From Arcuatula senhousia (lineage: Eukaryota; Mollusca; Bivalvia; Mytilida; Mytilidae), in the NCBI GenBank assembly GCA_963971305.1, contig OZ020305.1, forward strand, positions 343,001 through 407,000: a DNA stretch of 64,000 bases, given 5' to 3'. Both the position numbers and the translations under genes were made by a program. Shown in pieces: positions 35,041-44,964 of this stretch. The notes under the pieces were generated by a model that made no database searches, was not told the origin of the DNA, and saw only the letters and a list, made by a program, of their open reading frames with translations. Numbering within the stretch: position 1 is the stretch's first letter; every line of letters begins with the position of its first letter.

Positions 35041-35269
35041 ATAAGAGTCAATATGTGAGCCCCAACAACTAGCATCACCATGACAACAATACCTGGTTCC
35101 TGTGGATTACCACTCATTGGGGATAAATCCTATGAATTTTACAAGGAACCAGTCCAGTTCATGGAGAAGTATATGAAACAGTATGGCCAGCGGAACTTTA
35201 TAGCACGCTTTCTCAATAAACCGACGGTGTTTGTAGGATGTAATAAAACTCTCAAGTTATTATTAACAG
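35041..35269 (+). CDS. Cytochrome P450, exon with start codon (residues 1-63)
   Basis: Coding starts at ATG 35080. The exon begins after an acceptor (ATTTCAG) at 35040, so an upstream non-coding exon is likely. An in-frame TGA at 35056 rules out a longer protein through this exon. It encodes PGSCGLPLIGDKSYEFYKEP and FLNKPTVFVG. The PGS.G.PLIG opening resembles CYP26/CYP120 proteins, with no preceding membrane anchor, so the enzyme may be soluble. The donor (AACAG|GTATTA) leaves phase 1. The ten exons total 1269 nt including the stop (422 residues), about the length of CYP120-type proteins. Substrate unknown. Confidence 0.88.
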
Positions 35270-36299
35270 GTATTATTATATAGATATACGTGAAATATCA
35301 TGATTTCCGAGTTAAATAAATTTCTAGATTTTCACAGGGTTAATAACAGGATTTATCTAACTTGCGTGCGAATTTATCTAACCCTCGTGAAGTTTCCCAC
35401 GAAAAATATGTAACATAGATTAGTGCACAATACACAATTCATCAGTCAATAACTTCTTTCGTTTTCATTATTTTGATGATCTATTAGTCACGTTTTTTTT
35501 AATTATCTATATAATAAATAGTATAACTAATTTGGGGTGAAGAATATCAATTTTTATGTCACTCAAGTCGAATAACGCTAGGGGATTCAACTCATTCGCG
35601 GAACAAGTTCCGCACACTTGTTGAATCCTGGCGTTATTCGAGACTCGTGACATTAAAATTGATATTCTCCACTTCTCATTAGTCATACTATAATTATTTT
35701 GTATAAGCTAGGAGAAAGCTTATTTGTTTATAGGTAATATAGCTACATAGAGAGAGAACTTCACAAAACGTATGGTCTGTAGACTATATGAATAATACAT
35801 ATATCCTTATTTAAAAAAACCTTAATTATTTCATGTATATATTTATAACAAAGATATTTGGCACTTTATGATTTCAAAAGTAGCTCAGTGAAATCATTTA
35901 GACAGTCTCTGGTGCATATATATAAAATCTATATATGCAATATCAATATCATAATTGAATTAATATAACGCACTCAGGTTGCATTGTTTAAAATTCCTGA
36001 CAGGTATAGATTGATCTTTTTTAGTTTGTTTGACAGTTCATATTTTCCTGACAAGATTTATACTTTAAGTTGCAATAATGTACCAGGCCATTAAAAAGAG
36101 ATCTTATGTTTGTTATGAACAACACTATAGCCAAAGGTCAAAAATAAAGGTAATAACAAAACTACCGAACTTGAATGATCAATCTCATAGTCCAGAGAAA
36201 ATGAAGAGTCAATATCAAAGTAAACAAGAAAACGAAGAGAAAAGTACATACATGTATTATTAAATGGGGTGTTACATTTAAACTTCTATATATCTATCC

Positions 36300-36860
36300 T
36301 CTTCGTGCCTGGTTGCACATAAGGCTGAAACCAGTTGTGACTTGTCTCCATTTGGGTCTGTCTGTTGCCATCTTCTCCAGCTCTTTCCAGGTTTTTCCCA
36401 TCTTTCTGACCTCACTGTCGATGTGCCGCCGCCATGTTTCTCTTGGGCGTCCTCTGTTTCTCTTTCTCTCTGCTGATGTCCATTTTAGTGCTGTTTTTGT
36501 GATTGAATTTTTGTCTTTTCTTATTATGTGGCCTATCTATTTAAATTGTTTCTGTTTGATGGTAGTGATGATGCATTGCTGGCCTGTTCTTTCAAAGAGA
36601 TTGGTGTTTGTTATCTTCTTTGGCCAGTAGATCTTACAGATTTTTCTTAGGCAACTAGAATGAAAACCTTTCAATTTTTGGCTATCTTTTTGTGTTAACC
36701 TCCAGCACTCGGAACCATATAACAGAGTAGATAAGATGTTGCTTTGGTATAATCTTACTTTGGTTTTTTCCCTGATATAACTGGATCTCCAAATTTTATT
36801 TAACTGGTGGAATGATGTTCTAGCCTTTTGTAGCCTGCTTAATATATCTTTTTCTGTTAC
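36300..36860 (-). pseudogene. LINE reverse transcriptase C-terminal fragment (antisense in P450 intron 1)
   Basis: The minus strand reads LLYGSECWRLTQKDSQKLK, then CLRKICKIYWPKKITN, then IGHIIRKD, KRNRGRPRETWRR and MATDRPKWRQ. This is the common C-terminal pattern of LINE ORF2 proteins (YGSE.W, GRP..TWRR). A stop interrupts it. The 105-codon plus-strand ORF here is its shadow. Confidence 0.8.
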
Positions 36861-37115
36861 ATTTAAACTTAAGACTCACTAATTCCTGTGAGTGTACATA
36901 TTTGATCTTCTTTTCTTTATAGTTCTCTCTGTAAGTGTATAATAACATGTAGCTTTATTAAATGTGGGTATCACAAGTTCACCATTAACCTAGCATTACA
37001 TACATGTATACTTATGCTCAATAAGTGTCAGTTAATTTCTCTGTCCATAAAGAAAAGTCAATGATAAATCAGAATTCGGAAAATCAGTGACTATTGAAGA
37101 TTTCTCCTGTTTCAG

Positions 37116-37193
37116 ATGAAGCATCTAACCTTGACCTTGGATATAAGATGTTTATGTTTGATATCTATGGTGACAACATTCTATTTACTGACG
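37116..37193 (+). CDS. Cytochrome P450, exon 2 (residues 64-89)
   Basis: A 78-nt exon between TGTTTCAG and G|GTAATT encodes DEASNLDLGYKMFMFDIYGD and NILFTD. It enters and leaves in phase 1. The content fits the B to B-C helix region of P450s, where the chain approaches the substrate pocket. Confidence 0.88.
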
Positions 37194-37209
37194 GTAATTA
37201 TTTATACTC

Positions 37210-37560
37210 ATATGGAGTACATTCATTGAACATGTACACTATAAAATCACACTGGGTACATACATTGAACATGTACACTATAAAATCACACTGAGTACAT
37301 TCATTGAACATGTACACTATGAAAATCACACCAGGTACATACATTGAACATGTACACTATAAAATCACACTGAGTACATTCATTGAACATGTGCACTATA
37401 AAATCACACTGAGTACATTCATTGAACATGTGCACTATGAAAATCACACTGGGTTTACAATTGAACATGTACACTATAAAAATCACACCAGGTACATACA
37501 TTGAACATGTACACAATAAATCACACAGAGTACATGCGTTGAACATTGTTTGACACAAAA
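37210..37560 (+). repeat. ~41 bp minisatellite in P450 intron 2
   Basis: About eight copies of a unit with TTGAACATGTACACTATAAA and ATCACACTGAGTACATTCA variants start within 20 bp of the exon 2 donor. ORFs through it on both strands are repeat translations. Confidence 0.85.
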
Positions 37561-37610
37561 GACCAGGTTTGTGTTGCTTTGATACTTCATTGGTCAATTA
37601 TCAATTTTTA

Positions 37611-37800
37611 GCACAAATGGGTGTCCATGTATCTGTCTGCCCTTCCATTACACCTTAGGGTACCCATCTCTTATCCCCAACTGCTCCTAAACCCCTGATG
37701 GATTTTCATGAAACTCTCACACAATCTTTGTAACATTATGAAGATGTGCACCTCCTAATTTTTAGATTTCTTCTGATTGATATTTAGGGGCAGGGATATA
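37611..37800. repeat. Dispersed element fragment related to 62850-63110
   Basis: It contains GGGTACCCATCTCTTATCC, TGATGGATTTTCATGAAACT and GATGTGCACCTCCTA. These are reverse-complement matches to segments of the element near 62772-63156. Confidence 0.55.
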
Positions 37801-37873
37801 ATTATTTTTGAGCTGCTTCTAACAGTTTCTTCTAGTTTTCTTTCTAGACAATCATGTTTCACTTGTATTTTAG

Positions 37874-37994
37874 GTTTAGATATGTTATCCTTACGGGAAT
37901 CTTTGATGCAACTGTTTACAAAAGAGGCAGTTCAAACTTATCAAGCAACAATCCACAGCGTTGTCAGTGGTTTCTTACAGAGGATTGACACACA
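37874..37994 (+). CDS. Cytochrome P450, exon 3 (residues 90-129)
   Basis: A 121-nt exon between TATTTTAG and CACA|GTAGGT encodes LDMLSLRESLMQLFTKEAVQ, then TYQATIHSVVSGFLQRIDT. It enters in phase 1 and exits in phase 2. The content fits the C helix region (S/R near the heme propionates). Its 3' half is repeated downstream. Confidence 0.87.
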
Positions 37995-38262
37995 GTAGGT
38001 ACCACATGGACACATACAAACTTATCAAGCAAATATTTATAGTGTTGTCAGTGGTCTCTTACAGAGGATTAACTCACAGTACATGTAGGTACCACATGGA
38101 CACATACAAACTTATCAAGCAAATATTTATAGTGTTGTCAGTGGTCTCTTACAGAGGATTAACTCACAGTACATGTAGGTACCACATGGACACATACAAA
38201 CTTATCAAGCAACAATCCACAGCGTTGTCAGTGGTCTGTTACAGAGGATTGACACACAGTTT
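37925..38262 (+). repeat. Tandem duplication of the 3' half of P450 exon 3 (90 bp units)
   Basis: The exon 3 tail and donor (GTAGGTACCACATGG at 37995) recur at 38085 and 38175, 90 bp apart, and a fourth partial copy runs to 38262. The extra copies read QANIYSVVSGLLQRINSQ (two) and QATIHSVVSGLLQRIDTQ (the last). They lack an acceptor but keep a possible GT donor. The 127-codon ORF over this stretch is out of the P450 frame. Confidence 0.88.
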
Positions 38263-38413
38263 GTATTATGTAGACCATCAAATAAGTAAAGAGAGAACCA
38301 ATAGGCATTTGAATCACAAATTGAAAAAAAAAGTCAGGAGATAGTTAAGATAACAGCACAAAAAAGAAACATGTTACTGAACCACAGCATGAACTCCCGA
38401 ATATCAAAAGTAA

Positions 38414-39190
38414 ACTGAGGTGTTTGTTTCTGCAACACACTTGTCATGTCTCCAACTGAGGTGTTTGTTTTTGCAACACACCTGTCATGTTGCCAACTCA
38501 GGATTTTATTTCTGCAATTCACCTGTTGTGTTGCCAACTGAGATGTTTGTTTTGGCAACACACTTGTCATGTTGCCAAGTGAGGTGTTTGTTTCTGCAAA
38601 CTTCCTGTCATGTTGCCAAGTGAGGTGTTTGTTTCTGCAACACACCTGTCATGTTGCCAACTGATGTGTTGTTTCTGCAACACACCTGTCATGTTGCCAA
38701 CTGAGATGTTATTTCTGCTGCACACCTGTCATCTTGCCACTGAGGTGTTTGTTTCTGCAACACACCTGTCATGTTGCCAAGTGAGGTGTTTGTTTCTGCA
38801 AACTTCCTGTCATGTTGCCAACTGAGGTGTTTGTTTCTGCTGCACACCTGTCATGTTGCCAACTGAGATGTTGTTTCTGCTGCACACCTGTCATGTTGCC
38901 AACTGAGGTGTTTGTTTCTGCAACACACCTGTCATGTTGCCAAGTGAGGTGTTTGTTTCTGCAAACTTCGGTCATGTTGCCAAGTGAGGTGTTTGTTTCT
39001 GCAACACACCTGTCATGTTGCCAACTGAGGTGTTTGTTTCTGCAACACACCTGTCATGTCGCTAACTGAGGTGTTTGTTTCTGCAACATACCTGTCATGT
39101 TGCCAACTGAGATGTTGTTTCTGCTGCACACCTGTCATGTTGCCAACTGAGGTGTTTGTTTCTGCAACACACCTGTCATATTGTCAACAA
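38414..39190 (+). repeat. ~41 bp minisatellite in P450 intron 3, about 19 copies
   Basis: The unit contains AACTGAGGTGTTTGTTTCTG and CAACACACCTGTCATGTTGC, with two subtypes (AACACACCTG and AAACTTCCTG). Cys-rich ORFs on both strands are artefacts. Confidence 0.9.
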
Positions 39191-39200
39191 TTCATTCATA

Positions 39201-39417
39201 GGTACTGTAAACCAATTAATTTTCGTGTGCTATATACTTTCGTGAGATTCGCGGCAGCTTTGCATATGCGAAAGTTTATAGCCGCGAAACTGTCTTGAGT
39301 GAAAAGGTTGTAATGATGGAGAATTACGAAACCGCGAAAGATTATCTCCGTGAAAATGTTCATTCTAAGGAAACCGCGAAAGTTTGTAGCCACAAAAATT
39401 AATTGGTTTACAGTACC
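39201..39417. mobile_element. MITE-like element, 217 bp
   Basis: Terminal inverted repeats GGTACTGTAAACCAATTAAT at the left and ATTAATTGGTTTACAGTACC at the right are perfect over 20 bp. The interior has CCGCGAAAGTTTGTAGCC-type sub-repeats. No ORF is credible. It lies in P450 intron 3. Confidence 0.8.
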
Positions 39418-39608
39418 TCCATATTTTTAATTCATGTAGTTTTTTACAAAGGATCTTTATACAGATAGCTGGTGCATTATATCACTGTCACATTAAACCC
39501 TAACACACACACACACACCTTTGCAGCATAAAAATTCAAGAAAAAAAAATTATGAAACTGCACAATATGAACATAGAAATCACATTTCAGTCATATTTTT
39601 TTATATAG

Positions 39609-39745
39609 GAAACCAGTATGTTTATACCAGACTTTGAAGCAGTTATGTGTGGAGATCTGTCTTAGCTTATTTCTGGGATTAGACTTTGATACCGCGGAAG
39701 ATTTGTCCACTACCATTGTATCTCTGACCACTACGCATTGGCATG
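39609..39745 (+). CDS. Cytochrome P450, exon 4 (residues 130-175)
   Basis: A 137-nt exon after TTATATAG encodes KPVCLYQTLKQLCVEICLSL, then FLGLDFDTAEDLSTTIVSLT and TTHWHG. It enters in phase 2 and exits in phase 1 at CATG|GTTAGT. The pattern L-x-x-L.-.-I-.-.-.-F-LG fits the D-E helix region of CYP26-like P450s. Confidence 0.88.
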
Positions 39746-40099
39746 GTTAGTAAATATACAAAACAGTGCATAACATACTCTGCCAAAAGTATTACATGCA
39801 TGTCCAGCGACTCAAAGTAACATTAAAAAGTTATTTACAGAGATGTTGTCAATACATGCAATAGTCAACATATTAAAAAAATATGCTGCCTTTTGCATAC
39901 AACAGTTATATAACTTATCATTAAGTTATAACAGCAATTAATGTGTTTATTGTCAACCAATCCACTCAAAGCAACTACATTTGGCAGTGAAAAGCAATAC
40001 ACATTATTAACTACACTTTCACAGACTAGTTATCTAAATATTTTAAACTCTGTATATGTACATATTGCATTTCAGTTGAGATTAATATTTTTTTTTCAG

Positions 40100-40176
40100 G
40101 AATAATATCTGTTCCAGTAAATTTAAAACTTCCTATTGGAGGAGGCTCTACCTTTAGCAAAGCTTTAGATGCAAAA
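40100..40176 (+). CDS. Cytochrome P450, exon 5 (residues 176-201)
   Basis: A 77-nt exon between TTTTTCAG and AAAA|GTAATT encodes IISVPVNLKLPIGGGSTFSK then ALDAK. The P-x-x-L-P-x-G-G-S-x-F-S-K-A-L pattern is the F-G region signature of CYP26/CYP120-like proteins. It enters in phase 1 and ends in phase 0. Confidence 0.9.
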
Positions 40177-40774
40177 GTAATTAAGTGTATTGTTTTTACA
40201 TATGTAGAATTTTATATTAACAAAGCACCCTTTTCATCAGGGTTGGAATGTTTGCTTATTTCCCCTTTATCTTAAAGCAAACATGACATAGGTTTTAAAA
40301 GTTTTTTGTGGAAAGCATTGTTCCTTCTCTATTTTAAGGATATTAACATTGATGAAATGTGTTAAAACAAGGCAGATAATTAAAATGTATGACAATATGT
40401 TTTCCATAGTCAACCAGAATAGACAAACAAATGCTTTGTTATTATTTAAGAAGTAATTTACAAAAAAAAACTGTCATTTAGAAAAATATATGTAACAAAC
40501 TCAGTAATGTGTATTAGCTGTGAAGATATAGCACATACTTTTCCATATTCTGGCATTTGATTCAATCTTTGTTTAAAAAGTTGTCAGTTTTTGCACCTTT
40601 ATGGTAATAAGGTGCCAATTTAGCAACTTTTCCATTGCAATGTTTTCACATAAAAGTATAAAATAAACCTAATGCACTCCTATAGAGAATCTGTACACAG
40701 GTTTTATTATAAGATAAATGGATATTTAATTTCAGCTGTTGAATTTTGTAGAATTATCCCTTTTTATATTTTAG

Positions 40775-40969
40775 ATGAAACTATTAGAAATTATAGAACA
40801 CAGAAAAAAGAAGACAACACGGTTGTTTCCAAGCAGAATACAGGAAGTACCCAAGGGAGATAATAAAACTTTTGTGAATAATCATTTGCTACTGTTTACC
40901 TCTGCACTGGTACCCAAGGCCTTAGCATCTCTACTTACCTCATTTATGATAGAAGTTTCCAGGGAACAG
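40775..40969 (+). CDS. Cytochrome P450, exon 6 (residues 202-266; atypical I helix)
   Basis: A 195-nt phase-0 exon between ATTTTAG and CAG|GTTTGT. It encodes the H and I helices, with VNNHLLLFTSALVPKALASL and LTSFMIEVSREQ. Where most P450s have A/G-G-x-D/E-T-T for oxygen activation, this one reads TSALVPK (residues 243-249): no acid-alcohol pair. The surrounding LLF and ALASLLTSF align well, so this is a real I helix with a changed core. Such loss is known in P450s that rearrange peroxides rather than use O2 (for example CYP74, CYP5, CYP8); which applies here is unknown. Confidence 0.9.
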
Positions 40970-41503
40970 GTTTGTGTAATGACTTACATATATCTTATTA
41001 ACCAATACATTATATATACCAAAGAACTTTCAGTTCAATCTAATTTTTATGAAATGGCAATTCTTACACTATAATAAAGGTAATAACAAAACTACCGAAC
41101 TTGAATGATCAATCTCATAGTCCAGAGAAAATGACAAAAACGAATCAGTCATACCGGAGAATTGGTGGATCGCAATGGTCCTGACTTGGTACAGGCATTT
41201 CAAACAAAATGGTGGGTTAAACCAGGTTTTATAACAATACAAGGCTGTTAATGTATTTAAGACTGATGCCCTAGGCATGCTTAAACACCATAAATTGTTG
41301 TCCTATTACAATTAAAAGGGATGTTTTAGAATAGTGCACTAGGATTGCACTCCAGCAGTATTCTGAAGTCCTACAATAATTTTTTTGTACTCAGGGTTAT
41401 TTTTAATGATTTTGGTTGCATTGCTATGTTAAACATTTTTTTCTAACACAGATGGTTGATTATACCTGATCATACTCCATGTTGTGTGCTTTCTCTTTGA
41501 CAG

Positions 41504-41611
41504 GGTCTACAGAATGAAGTTCTTTCAGATAGTAGTTTAAGGGAAGCCTATATGTTAGAGGTCCAAAGAATGTATCCCCCCTTCTTTGGTGGGAGACGTG
41601 TCATTAACAAG
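41504..41611 (+). CDS. Cytochrome P450, exon 7 (residues 267-302; ExxR)
   Basis: A 108-nt phase-0 exon between TTTGACAG and AACAAG|GTAATT encodes GLQNEVLSDSSLREAYMLEV, then QRMYPPFFGGRRVINK. The K-helix ExxR is EVQR (Glu285, Arg288), followed by the usual P-P and RR region. These residues hold the heme pocket fold. Confidence 0.93.
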
Positions 41612-42046
41612 GTAATTTTTACATTATTAATTGGATGATCCCCCCAAAAACAAGAAATCTCTAACTTATCCATTAAAACAACCAATATATGTTTCCATTA
41701 ATATGCATATTTATTTCTAATCCATGAAAATTGATGTCCAACAATTTCAGTTCATTAACAGTATTTAACATCTTGATGATCATGAATATTAATCAGATAT
41801 TTAAAATCATAGCCAGATATTCCTGTATTTTTTGCCGCATCTAAAAAGAGTCTGTTCATCGAACCTAAGCTTGATCTAACTGCAATTAATGCTGATTATT
41901 CAGAAACAGTTAGTTGGATTGTCATGGAAATTTGTAAACTCATTAATCATAACAATTTCAATAAATATCATACCAAGAAGACTATCAGTGTTGTAAAATA
42001 TCCCTTCGCTGTTAACACTGGACGTAATCTTATAATATTTCTGTAG

Positions 42047-42174
42047 GATTTAGAGGTCAATGGTCAGAGGTTCCCTAAAGGTCATGCCATTGTATTTTCT
42101 ACTTATGCAACACAGCGAGATCCAGATGTCTTTGATAATCCTCATGTATTCCAACACGAACGATGGATTAAAAA
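42047..42174 (+). CDS. Cytochrome P450, exon 8 (residues 303-344; PERF region)
   Basis: A 128-nt exon after TTTCTGTAG encodes DLEVNGQRFPKGHAIVFSTY, then ATQRDPDVFDNPHVFQHERW and IK, ending AA|GTAAGC in phase 2. RDPDVFDNP and FQHERW match the D-P-x-x-F-x-x-P .. F-x-P-E-R-W segment before the heme loop. Confidence 0.93.
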
Positions 42175-42183
42175 GTAAGCCAT

Positions 42184-42445
42184 TTAATCTAGAAAGAAGC
42201 AAAGTGCACAAAAGGGGATTTCATATCTTAAAAGAAGCAAAGGTGTACCAAAGGGTGAATCAGTTACATAAAACCATAAAGACAAAGAAACCGGCGGACA
42301 AAAAATCATCACAACAAAACAAACCATATAACAACATAAAACACACACACACATAACAACAAAACCGCATTCAGCAACGCGAACTTAAGTCGAAACGAGA
42401 GTGAACTCAGGTGCTCCGGAAGAGTAAGCAGTTCCTGCTTAAACC
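42184..42445. repeat. Dispersed repeat in P450 intron 8
   Basis: It contains GCAAAGGTGTACCAAAGGG, a CACACACACACA run and AACCGCATTCAGCAACGCGA, and ends with GTAAGCAGTTCCTGCTT. It is related to 21990-22180 and, at its end, to the motif at 30740 and 54400 in inverse orientation. The 98-codon ORF here starts in exon 8 in the wrong frame. Confidence 0.5.
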
Positions 42446-42746
42446 TTCATATGTTGCAACTCATTCCAAAAAACATATCAGGGCCTTTAAGTTTTACTTT
42501 GTCCTCCACAAATATACATGTATGTGATCTCTACAACTTACAAACTTATTTGGTACAGATATGAATTTATATACAAAGTGACTAATCACCACTTAGAAGA
42601 TTCACATGTTAAAATTTCATGGAACTCCTTCATATATTAAAAAAAAGAAACTTAGATTTTTTCCTTACTGGACACTTCCCATTTTTGTCAGCATTCTAGT
42701 ATATGAAATTTTTGGTTTTGAATCATATTATGTTCTTGTTTGACAG

Positions 42747-44627
42747 TAGATGTAGTCCTGCTGATCTATTCTGCTTTGGTGACGGACCTCGATGTTGTTT
42801 AGGACAAGAACTCGTTTGGTCCATCTAATCATATCATGTTCTTATTTGACAGTAGATGTAGTCCTGCTGATCTATTCTGCTTTGGTGACGGACCTCGATG
42901 CTGTTTAGTTTTGTTCTTAATAATATAATATAATGTTCTTGTTTGACAGTAGATGTAGTCCTGCTGATCTATTCTGCTTTGGTGACGGACCTCGATGCTG
43001 TTTAGTTTTGTTCTTAATAATATAATATAATGTTCTTGTTTGACAGTAGATGTAGTCCTGCTGATCTATTCTGCTTTGGTGACGGACCTCGATGCTGTTT
43101 AGGACAAGAACTCGTTTGGTCCATCTAATCATATCATGTTTTTGTTGTACAGTAGATGTAGCCCTGCTGATCTATTCTGCTTTGGTGACGGACCTCGATG
43201 CTGTTTAGGACAAGAACTCGTTTGGTCCATCTAATCATATAATGTTCTTGTTGTACAGTAGATGTAGCCCTGCTGATCTATTCTGCTTTGGTGACGGACC
43301 TCGATGCTGTTTAGTTTTGTTCTTAATAATATAATATAATGTTCTTGTTTGACAGTAGATGTAGTCCTGCTGATCTATTCTGCTTTGGTGACGGACCTCG
43401 ATGCTGTTTAGGACAAGAACTCGTTTGGTCCATCTAATCATATCATGTTCTTGTTGTACAGTAGATGTAGCCCTGCTGATCTATTCTGCTTTGGTGACGG
43501 ACCTCGATGCTGTTTAGGACAAGAACTCGTTTGGTCCATCTCATCATATCATGTTCTTATTTGACAGTAGATGTAGCCCTGCTGATTTATTCTGCTTTGG
43601 TGACGGACCTCGGTGCTGTTTAGGACAAGAACTTGTTTGGTCCATCTAATCATATAATGTTCTTATTTGACAGAAGATGTAGTCCTGCTGATCTATTCTG
43701 CTTTGGTGACGGACCTCGATGCTGTTTAGGACAAGAACTCGCTTGGTCCATCTAATCATATCATGTTCTTATTTGACAGTAGATGTAGCCCTGCTGATTT
43801 ATTCTGCTTTGGTGACGGACCTCGATGTTGTTAAGGACAAGAACTTGTTTGGTCCATCTAATCATATAATGTTCTTGTTTGACAGTAGATGTAGTCCTGC
43901 TGATTTATTCTGCTTTGGTGACGGACCTCGATGTTGTTTAGGACAAGAACTTGTTTGGTCCATCTAATCATATCATGTTCTTATTTGATAGTAGATGTAG
44001 TCCTGCTGATCTATTCTGCTTTGGTGACGGACCTCGATGTTGTTTAGGACAAGAACTCGTTTGGTCCATCTAATCATATCATGTTCTTATTTGACAGTAG
44101 ATGTAGTCCTGCTGATCTATTCTGCTTTGGTGACGGACCTCGATGCTGTTTAGGACAAGAACTTGTTTGGTCCATCTAATCATATCATGTTCTTATTTGA
44201 TAGTAGATGTAGTCCTGCTGATCTATTCTGCTTTGGTGACGGACCTCGATGTTGTTTAGGACAAGAACTCGTTTGGTCCATCTAATCATATCATGTTCTT
44301 ATTTGACAGTAGATGTAGTCCTGCTGATCTATTCTGCTTTGGTGACGGACCTCGATGCTGTTTAGGACAAGAACTTGTTTGGTCCATCTAATCATATCAT
44401 GTTCTTGTTGTACAGTAGATGTAGTCCTGCTGATCTATTCTGCTTTGGTGACGGACCTCGATGCTGTTTAGGACAAGAACTTGTTTGGTCCATCTAATCA
44501 TATCATGTTCTTGTTTTACAGTAGATGTAGTCCTGCTGATCTATTCTGCTTTGGTGACGGACCTCGATGCTGTTTAGGACAAGAACTCGTTTGGTCCATC
44601 TAATCATATCATGTTCTTGTTTTACAG
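42747..44627 (+). pseudogene. Eighteen tandem pseudo-copies of the P450 heme-binding exon
   Basis: Acceptor-exon junctions lie at 42747, 42853, 42950, 43047, 43153, 43259, 43356, 43462, 43568, 43674, 43780, 43886, 43992, 44098, 44204, 44310, 44416 and 44522. Spacing is 106 bp, or 97 bp after copies 2, 3 and 6. Each copy has the acceptor (TTGACAG, TGTACAG, TTTACAG or TTGATAG), then the exon with FCFGDGPRCCLGQELVWSI. Full copies run into TAA right after the last Ile codon and have no donor. Copies 2, 3 and 6 lose the text after RCCL. Copy 11 has TTA to TAA. The repeat unit is the end of intron 8 plus exon 9 minus its last bases. Confidence 0.93.
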
Positions 44628-44712
44628 TAGATGTAGTCCTGCTGATCTATTCTGCTTTGGTGACGGACCTCGATGCTGTTTAGGACAAGAACTTGTTTGG
44701 TCCATCATTAAT
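44628..44712 (+). CDS. Cytochrome P450, exon 9 (residues 345-373; heme-binding loop), 19th copy
   Basis: An 85-nt exon after TTTTACAG encodes NRCSPADLFCFGDGPRCCLG, then QELVWSIIN. It matches the P450 signature F-x-x-G-x-R-x-C-x-G, with Cys362 as axial heme ligand. It is the only copy in the tandem array with a donor (ATTAAT|GTGAGT) and with the final Ile-Asn codons. It is therefore the only copy that can join exon 10. Entry phase 2 from exon 8, exit phase 0. Confidence 0.93.
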
Positions 44713-44964
44713 GTGAGTAGTACATCTATTATTGTGTAGTTACCTATACTGTTATAATATGATTTAGGCATTTCCTAGATGCAAGGACAGCATACTTATT
44801 CGATTATACACAAATGATTGGTTTCATTTGAAAGGAAATCGAAAAAAAAGGAAGATCATATACACCTGAGTTCATCACTCAAGAGCAGTGTTGGCTATGA
44901 TAAGTTTTCAGTGAACACCGAGTTTAATTTTCTTTGACCACACTTTCTGAAAAGAATGCATTCC

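Noticed and set aside
36313..36630. 105-codon plus-strand hydrophobic ORF resembling a membrane protein
   Set aside because: The minus strand reads clearly as a LINE reverse transcriptase C-terminus; the plus ORF is its complement.
38334..39298. Cys-rich or Thr/Gln-rich ORFs over the 41 bp array, toxin- or defensin-like at first sight
   Set aside because: They are open in both strands because of the repeat unit. No signal peptide or splice support, and they lie in a P450 intron.
42747..44712. CRISPR-like look of regular 106 bp repeats
   Set aside because: The unit is a protein-coding exon plus intron end with no unique spacers, in a eukaryotic gene.
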